Shown here: positions 28,815-34,134 of the stretch, piece after piece
Numbering within the stretch: the stretch's first letter is position 1
Layout: each line of letters begins with the position of its first letter
Source of the DNA: Planctomycetota bacterium
GTDB taxonomy: Bacteria > Planctomycetota > Brocadiia > SM23-32
DNA: 34,134 bases
Direction of reading: 5' to 3'
NCBI GenBank assembly: GCA_030628375.1
Contig: DAOVRD010000005.1
Span: 1-34,134, forward strand
Made by a program: the position numbers and the translations under genes
Notes under the pieces: model-generated
What the model was told of the DNA's origin: nothing
Databases searched by the model: none
Seen by the model: only the letters and a program-made list of their open reading frames with translations

Positions 28815-29837
28815 TCAAATCAGGCCCATCTCGACGGCCTTCTCGGCGATCTGCACAGCGTTCAGGGCCGCCCCCTTCAGCAGGTTATCCGAAACGCACC
28901 ACATGTCCAACGCGTTCGGGCTGGACGGGTCTTCGCGAATGCGGCCCACGAACACGGCGTCCTGCCCGCCGGCATCCGCCGCCAGGGGGTACCGCGACGC
29001 AGCAGGATCGTCCACAACCACAACGCCGGGGAACCGGGAGAGGATTTCCCTGGCTTCCTCGGCGGACAGTTGCCGTTCGAATTCGGCGTTTATGGCCTCG
29101 CTGTGGCCGTTCGCGACCGGCACACGCACACAGGTGGCCGTGATAGGCAGGTCCGGGCGGCCCAGGATCTTCCGCGTCTCCCGGATCATCTTGACCTCCT
29201 CGCTGTAATACCCGGGGAAATGCTCATTGAGGCCGCCCACCTGGGGGATGACGTTGTCATAAATGGCGTGTGGGTAGGGGCCAAGGTCCATCGGGCCGCC
29301 GTGCGCAGCGGCCTTTCTCTGCTCCGCAAGCGCCTGGACGCCGGACCGGCCCGTGCCGCCGACCGCCTGGTAAGTGCTGACCACAACCCTCCGGAGCGAG
29401 GCGGCCCCGTGCAACGGCGCCAGGACCATGACCATCTGGACGGTGCTGCAGTTCGGGTTGGCAACGAAGCCGCTGTGCCGGCGCATGGCTTCGGCGTTCA
29501 CCTCGGGCACCACAAGGGGGACGCGCGCGTCCATTCTGAAGTCGCCGCCGTTGTCAACGACGAAGACGCCCTTGTCGGCGGCCTGCCAGCCGAAGCGGAC
29601 GCTGGCGCCGCTCTCACCCTCCGTGCCGGCGAAGAGGGCGATGTCCAGCCCGTCAAACGCCTCCGGCGAGGCCGCTATGACGTCCCGCTGGCGCCCGGCC
29701 ATCTCCTGCTTGCGGGCCGAAGTAGCCATGATGCGCAGCTCTTCCAGCGGGAAGTGCCGCTCCTCGAGCCCGGCCACAAGTCGGTCGCCCACCATCCCGG
29801 CACCGACGACGCCAACCCTGTACGCCTTCTCACTCAT
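28815..29837 (-). CDS. asd: Aspartate-semialdehyde dehydrogenase
   Basis: RVGVVGAGMVGDRLVAGLEERHFPLEELRIMATSARK...FVANPNCSTVQMVMVLAPLH (catalytic Cys)...VSTYQAVGGTGRSGVQAL. Confidence 0.95.
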   Translation of the reverse strand: MSEKAYRVGVVGAGMVGDRLVAGLEERHFPLEELRIMATSARKQEMAGRQRDVIAASPEAFDGLDIALFAGTEGESGASVRFGWQAADKGVFVVDNGGDFRMDARVPLVVPEVNAEAMRRHSGFVANPNCSTVQMVMVLAPLHGAASLRRVVVSTYQAVGGTGRSGVQALAEQRKAAAHGGPMDLGPYPHAIYDNVIPQVGGLNEHFPGYYSEEVKMIRETRKILGRPDLPITATCVRVPVANGHSEAINAEFERQLSAEEAREILSRFPGVVVVDDPAASRYPLAADAGGQDAVFVGRIREDPSSPNALDMWCVSDNLLKGAALNAVQIAEKAVEMGLI

Positions 29838-30273
29838 CCACGAATTCCTCTCCCAGGTCCTCGATACAGAACTCGCGATAGGATTCCGCCTTCAGCAAAC
29901 GGTCCAGTGCGCGCGGATCATAGACCCTTATCTTCAGCAACCAACCGGCCCCGTATGGATCAGTGAGCAGCTTCTTTTGATCCCAGACCAACTCATCGTG
30001 GACCTCGATAATCCTGGCCTCCGCCGGCGGGTAGAGCTGATAGGTCTCGGCCACTCCTTCCAGCTCGCCGAACGGCAGCTCCACCATGAGCTCGTCATCG
30101 GCATCCGGCAGCTCGATCGAGATCAGAGGCCGCAGCTTGCGCAGAATGGGCTCGGTGAGCCCCAACTCCACGAATGCCGTGTCGGGCCTGATCCATTCAT
30201 GGTTCTTCGTGTAGACGCGGTCATCGGGGATCATGGGCACCAGCCCCCGCATTGTTTGCTCGGACGAGCGCAT
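29830..30273 (-). CDS. Glycine cleavage H-like protein lacking the lipoyl lysine
   Basis: YTKNHEWI...VELGLTE...GELEGVAETYQLYPPAEARIIEVHDEL...DPYGAGWLLKIR aligns without gaps to GcvH; stop overlaps the asd start (ATGAGTGA). Start codon uncertain (30273, 30252 or 30234). Confidence 0.8.
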   Translation of the reverse strand: MRSSEQTMRGLVPMIPDDRVYTKNHEWIRPDTAFVELGLTEPILRKLRPLISIELPDADDELMVELPFGELEGVAETYQLYPPAEARIIEVHDELVWDQKKLLTDPYGAGWLLKIRVYDPRALDRLLKAESYREFCIEDLGEEFVDE

Positions 30274-30407
30274 CTCGGCTATGATAGCAACTCGGAACCA
30301 GGGGCGCAAACTAACCCGCTCCGCTCTCACCGGGCACCGGGACACGCGGCACCGACAGATCGGATGCAACAGCCGCAGCGCCGGCCCGACCGGCTCATTG
30401 GGCGAAC

Positions 30408-30872
30408 GTGGAATTGACGGCCTACATCGGACTGGGCTCGAACCTCGGCCCTAGGGAAGAGACGCTGCGGCAGGCGCTCCAGGACCTGGCCGGCCGTGGC
30501 GGCGTGACCGTGACGCAGGTCTCTGGCTTCGCCGAGACCGAACCGGTGGGCGGTCCCCCGCAGGGCCCCTTCATAAACGCGGCGGCGGGGCGGCGCACCG
30601 CCCTGAGCCCGCGCGAGTTGCTGGGCGTCCTTCAGCAGATCGAAGATCGGTTCGGCCGCGAACGCGACGTCCGGTGGGGGCCGCGCACGCTGGACCTCGA
30701 TCTTCTTCTCTATGGCGACCAGATTGTGAGCGACCCCGAATTGCAGGTTCCTCACCCCTTGCTGCACAAGAGGCTCTTCGTCCTCGAGCCGCTCTGTGAG
30801 ATCGCACCCGATGTGGTCCACCCCATCCTGCACAAGACCGTGAAGCAGCTTCTGGAAGACCTGGCGGGATGA
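30408..30872 (+). CDS. folK: 2-amino-4-hydroxy-6-hydroxymethyldihydropteridine pyrophosphokinase
   Basis: AYIGLGSNLGPREETLRQAL...EDRFGRERDVRWGPRTLDLDLLLYGD...PHPLLHKRLFVLEPL; GTG start. Confidence 0.94.
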   Translation: MELTAYIGLGSNLGPREETLRQALQDLAGRGGVTVTQVSGFAETEPVGGPPQGPFINAAAGRRTALSPRELLGVLQQIEDRFGRERDVRWGPRTLDLDLLLYGDQIVSDPELQVPHPLLHKRLFVLEPLCEIAPDVVHPILHKTVKQLLEDLAG

Positions 30873-30900
30873 ATTGACCTGCGAGGCGCGGAGTGGAAGC

Positions 30901-30929
30901 TTGACAAGACGAGCCGCCGCCGGTATCAT
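30901..30929 (+). promoter_or_regulatory. Sigma70-like promoter TTGACA-N17-TATCAT upstream of aroF leader
   Basis: Exact -35 consensus, 17-nt spacer, TATCAT -10. Confidence 0.65.
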
Positions 30930-30976
30930 CGTTGGTTAGCTCGAAGGCCTCAGTCTCCCGTCCGGAGTTGACCCGA

Positions 30977-31093
30977 ATGGACGAACGCACGATCGGCATT
31001 CCGCAAGTAACGGTCCGGGGCTGCACTTGCGCAGTCAGCGGGCAGCGTGCGTTCTTCTATTTCTATTTCGGCTCCGAAGGGGAGGCCGGCTAA
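30977..31093 (+). CDS. Putative 38-aa leader peptide of aroF with FFYFYF run
   Basis: ATG...TAA reading MDERTIGIPQVTVRGCTCAVSGQRAFFYFYFGSEGEAG; GGAG 10 nt before the ATG; Phe/Tyr run at 31052-31069 precedes a terminator hairpin. Confidence 0.7.
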   Translation: MDERTIGIPQVTVRGCTCAVSGQRAFFYFYFGSEGEAG

Positions 31094-31131
31094 CGGGCAG
31101 ATAGCTTGCAGACCTGAGACGAACTGCGTAG

Positions 31132-31164
31132 GCCCCGAAGTCAGCCGACTTCGGGGCTTTTTTT
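31132..31164 (+). terminator. Intrinsic terminator-like hairpin GCCCCGAAGTC-agcc-GACTTCGGGGC-T7 in the aroF leader
   Basis: Perfect 11-bp stem, 4-nt loop, seven T; 33 bp upstream of the aroF start codon. Confidence 0.88.
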
Positions 31165-31196
31165 GTGCCCGGCAGCAGGGAAAAGGAGGCAGTGCA

Positions 31197-32210
31197 ATGA
31201 TTATCGTAATGGAACCGGCCGCCACCCAGGAGAACATCCAGAATGTGATCGAAAGAGTTGAAGCAGCCGGACTGGAAGCCATCCTCCTGCGTGGAGAGAG
31301 CCGCAACGTAATCGCTGCCATCGGCGACAAGCGGGAGCAGGTCATCAACGGCTGGCTGGCCTCGCCGGGCGTGGAGCGGGTCATTCCGATACTCAGCCCA
31401 TACAAGCTTGCCAGCCGGGAGGCCTCCGCGGGAGCCACGCCCGTGCGGATCAACGGCAGCGTCATCGGCCAGCAGAAGGTGCAGGTCATCGCCGGTCCGT
31501 GCGCTGTGGAGGATTTCGACAGCACGCTCGACACCGCCGAAGCCGTGAAGCGGGCCGGCGCGGTGGGCCTGCGGGGCGGCGCCTACAAGCCGCGCACCAG
31601 CCCGCATTCCTTCGGGGGCCTGGAGGAAGAAGGCCTGAAGATCCTGCACGAGATCGGCAAGCATACGGGCCTGGCCATCGTGACCGAAGTGCTGGGCGTG
31701 GAGCACGTGGACCTGGTGGCCGGGTACGCCGACGTGCTCCAGGTCGGCGCACGCAACATGCAGAACTTCATGCTCCTGAAGGCCCTTGGCAAGATAGGCA
31801 AACCCGTCCTGCTCAAGCGCGGCATCAGCGCGTCGGTGGACGAGCTGCTGCTGGCCGCCGAGTACATCATGAAGGGGGGGAACAGCCAGGTGATCCTGTG
31901 CTGCCGCGGCATCCGGACCTTCGAGACGCACACGCGCTTCACCCTGTCCCTGAGCACCGTGGCCCACCTGAAGGAGGTCACGCACCTGCCCGTCATCGCC
32001 GACCCCAGCCACGGCACGGGCCGGCAAAGCCTGGTGCCTCCGATGGCCAAGGCCGCCGTGGCATGCGGCGCCGACGGGCTGCTGATAGAGGTGCACCCCA
32101 ACCCGGAAAGGGCGCTCGTGGACGGTCAGCAGTCGCTGACCCGCGAAGGATTCACACAACTGATGAAGGAGCTCCGCCCCGTGGCCGCAGCGGTCGGCCG
32201 GACGATCTGA
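31197..32210 (+). CDS. aroF: 3-deoxy-7-phosphoheptulonate (DAHP) synthase, AroF/AroA(Q)-beta type
   Basis: MIIVMEPAATQENIQNVIERVEAAG (N-terminal regulatory-like domain), QVIAGPCAVED, GAVGLRGGAYKPRTSPHSFGGL, LPVIADPSHGTGRQSLV; AAGGAGG RBS. Confidence 0.95.
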   Translation: MIIVMEPAATQENIQNVIERVEAAGLEAILLRGESRNVIAAIGDKREQVINGWLASPGVERVIPILSPYKLASREASAGATPVRINGSVIGQQKVQVIAGPCAVEDFDSTLDTAEAVKRAGAVGLRGGAYKPRTSPHSFGGLEEEGLKILHEIGKHTGLAIVTEVLGVEHVDLVAGYADVLQVGARNMQNFMLLKALGKIGKPVLLKRGISASVDELLLAAEYIMKGGNSQVILCCRGIRTFETHTRFTLSLSTVAHLKEVTHLPVIADPSHGTGRQSLVPPMAKAAVACGADGLLIEVHPNPERALVDGQQSLTREGFTQLMKELRPVAAAVGRTI

Positions 32211-32213
32211 CAT

Positions 32214-33380
32214 CTATTCGAGCAAGGTCAGGTTATCCCGGTGCACGACTTCGTCGTAGTAGCTGTAGCCGAGGATCTCCTCGATCTGCGAGGTCTGGCA
32301 GCCTCTGATCCGCTGGACCTCCTCGCCGGCGTAGTTCGAGAGTCCGCGCGCGAACTCCTCGCCTTTCGGCCCCTTGATGCGGACCACGTCCCCGCGCTTG
32401 AAATCGCCCTCGACGCCCTTTATCCCGCTGGGCAGCAGGCTCTTGCCCCTCTCGACCAACGCAGTGCGCGCCCCGGCGTCCACCTGCAGGCTGCCGCGCG
32501 GTCGGCTGGTGAACCGAATCCAGCGCTTGTAGCTCTTCAGCCGTCCGGCCCTGGGCAGGAACAATGTGCCAACGAGCTCGCCGGCCATGATCTTGCGCAG
32601 GATCACCGGGTCGCGTCCGTCGGCTATCAGCGCGCCCTCGCCGGCCTCCGTGGCCACCCTGGCCGCCTCGATCTTGCTCCTCATCCCCCCTACGCCGGAC
32701 AGCGACGTCCCTTCGTACGCCAGCTTCTCAATGTCCTGGTCAACGCGCTCCACAACCTCGACGATCTTCCCTGGCGAGCCGCCGCGGGGCCGCTCCAGGT
32801 AGAGCCCCGCAACCGAGGTCAGCAAGATCAGAAGCTCGGCGCGGATCAGATGCGTCACCAGCGCGGCCAGGCGATCATTGTCCCCGAACTTGATTTCCTC
32901 GGTGCTGATCGTGTCGTTCTCATTGATGACGGGGACACAGGGCAGATCGAACAAGGCGTGGAGGGTGTTGGAGGCATTCAGGTAACGCTCGCGGTTGTCG
33001 AAATCCTCGTGAGTCAGCAGCACCTGAGCGGCGTGGAGGCCGTGACGGCGGAAGTGACGCTCATAGCACGCCATCAGGACCCCTTGCCCCACGCTGGCCA
33101 CAGCCTGGCTCAGCGGCAGCGCGACGGGACGGTTGCGCATGCGCAGCTCCGACATGCCGCAGCCTATGGCGCCGCTGGTCACCAGGGCCACCTGTCGGCC
33201 GCCCTTGACCAGGGACGCAACCTGCTCGGCAATGGCGCCGACGCGCTTGTCGTCCAGTCCGCCGTAGGGCGGACCCGCTGCGGCCAGCATGTTCGTGCCG
33301 ACCTTGACCACGATGCGCCGGGCCGAGCAGACGTGCTTCCGCCTGAGCTTCTGGAGATCCTCCACGATTGCACCTCGCAA
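32214..33380 (-). CDS. proB: Glutamate 5-kinase with C-terminal PUA domain
   Basis: RRIVVKVGTNML, VALVTSGAIGCGMSEL, VPVINENDTISTEEIKFGDNDRLAALVTHL, GVGGMRSKIEAARVATEAG; C-terminal PUA-like region. Confidence 0.95.
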   Translation of the reverse strand: MRGAIVEDLQKLRRKHVCSARRIVVKVGTNMLAAAGPPYGGLDDKRVGAIAEQVASLVKGGRQVALVTSGAIGCGMSELRMRNRPVALPLSQAVASVGQGVLMACYERHFRRHGLHAAQVLLTHEDFDNRERYLNASNTLHALFDLPCVPVINENDTISTEEIKFGDNDRLAALVTHLIRAELLILLTSVAGLYLERPRGGSPGKIVEVVERVDQDIEKLAYEGTSLSGVGGMRSKIEAARVATEAGEGALIADGRDPVILRKIMAGELVGTLFLPRAGRLKSYKRWIRFTSRPRGSLQVDAGARTALVERGKSLLPSGIKGVEGDFKRGDVVRIKGPKGEEFARGLSNYAGEEVQRIRGCQTSQIEEILGYSYYDEVVHRDNLTLLE

Positions 33381-33431
33381 CGAACGGCTGCCCGATGCCG
33401 GGCAACGCCCGCCGTGACGGGACAGGCCCCC

Positions 33432-34133
33432 CTATCTGCTGAACTCCCTGTAAATGATCCAGTTCTGACCGGGGGCAAGTTGGAGAAGCAGGCACACACC
33501 GGACACTGTGATCTGCTCGAACTCACCGAAAACGCGACCGAGGACTTCCATCAGCCCTTCGCGATCCTCGCCCGTATACGGGTCCAGCAGCGTGAAGTGC
33601 GGCGCGTAGCTGTCGAAGATGGTCGGGCTGAAGAACTTCTTGATCCTGGCAACGTGACAGGCCTCCTCAGCGAATCTCTCCTGGTTCTTCAGGTAAACCC
33701 GGAGGAAGCCGGACTCCAGGGCGTACGGATGAAGACGAGCCACAAGGACCGCGTGGAGGATCTTCAGCGCTTCGCTGGCGGCGTATTTCAAGACAACGGC
33801 GCTCTTGTCGGGCCCGAAAAAATCTACGAAATCCTCCTCCGCCGTCAGCGTGAAAGGGCTCCTTGGACTGAAGCACGCCAGGATGTCCTCTATCTCGTGC
33901 TCGATCTGCGCAATGTCCCCCATCCGGAAGGTCATCGAGTCGGTGATCGTCATGTGAAAGCCGTACTGTTTGCACCGGCTCGTCCAATCCTCGGCGAATC
34001 CCTGCAGTCGCTCGCGCACTTCCGGCCGCGCCAGGTCCCGTCTTATGGGCGACCGAAGGTCGTAGCCCAGGATGCTCGACCCCAGATCATAGAACCTGCC
34101 TTGCGGGACGAAATAGACGGCGAATTTTGCCAT
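33432..34133 (-). CDS. 2H phosphoesterase superfamily protein (DUF1045-like)
   Basis: Two HxTx motifs: YGFHMTITDSM and YAPHFTLLDPY; overall pattern like DUF1045. Confidence 0.75.
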   Translation of the reverse strand: MAKFAVYFVPQGRFYDLGSSILGYDLRSPIRRDLARPEVRERLQGFAEDWTSRCKQYGFHMTITDSMTFRMGDIAQIEHEIEDILACFSPRSPFTLTAEEDFVDFFGPDKSAVVLKYAASEALKILHAVLVARLHPYALESGFLRVYLKNQERFAEEACHVARIKKFFSPTIFDSYAPHFTLLDPYTGEDREGLMEVLGRVFGEFEQITVSGVCLLLQLAPGQNWIIYREFSR

Positions 34134-34134
34134 G

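Noticed and set aside
27189-29966. 925-aa + ORF antisense to the GH and asd genes
   Set aside because: Spans two well-supported minus-strand genes; shadow ORF from high GC and codon bias.
31065-31141. Candidate antiterminator AUUUCGG/CCGAAGU in the aroF leader
   Set aside because: 7 bp including one G-U, and it would be masked by a ribosome stalled at FFYFYF, contrary to the classical model; left unresolved.
1-34134. CRISPR array, prophage or large defence island
   Set aside because: No regularly spaced direct repeats, cas, phage structural or transposase motifs seen in the ORF translations.

Overview
GC-rich bacterial chromosomal window, possibly Planctomycetota/PVC-like (inference from gene content and the polA-coaE-rho order; not tested). 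It is densely coded and mostly housekeeping: partial M20 peptidase, dapF operon, priA, polA-coaE-rho, ADP-ribosylglycohydrolase, cation P-type ATPase, URO-D protein plus BadF-type activase, MFS transporter, PPC/DUF296 protein, GH-A glycoside hydrolase, asd with a GcvH-like protein, folK, DAHP synthase (aroF), proB and a 2H phosphoesterase. The most notable non-routine observations are: (1) a putative aromatic-amino-acid attenuator before aroF, consisting of a consensus promoter, a 38-codon leader ORF containing Phe-Phe-Tyr-Phe-Tyr-Phe, and a perfect 11-bp hairpin followed by T7; (2) a ~1.5-kb islet at a tRNA-Gln(UUG) gene, bounded by an exact 50-bp direct repeat of the tRNA 3' part and carrying a HicB/HicA-like gene pair with no integrase; (3) a GcvH-like protein in which the lipoyl-lysine position is Ala; (4) a tandem pair of membrane-anchored coiled-coil proteins sharing a C-terminal tail; (5) an uncharacterised 542-aa protein coupled between dapF and a methyltransferase. 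No CRISPR array, rRNA, transposase or recombinase was recognised. Family names come from motif reading, not from database searches.
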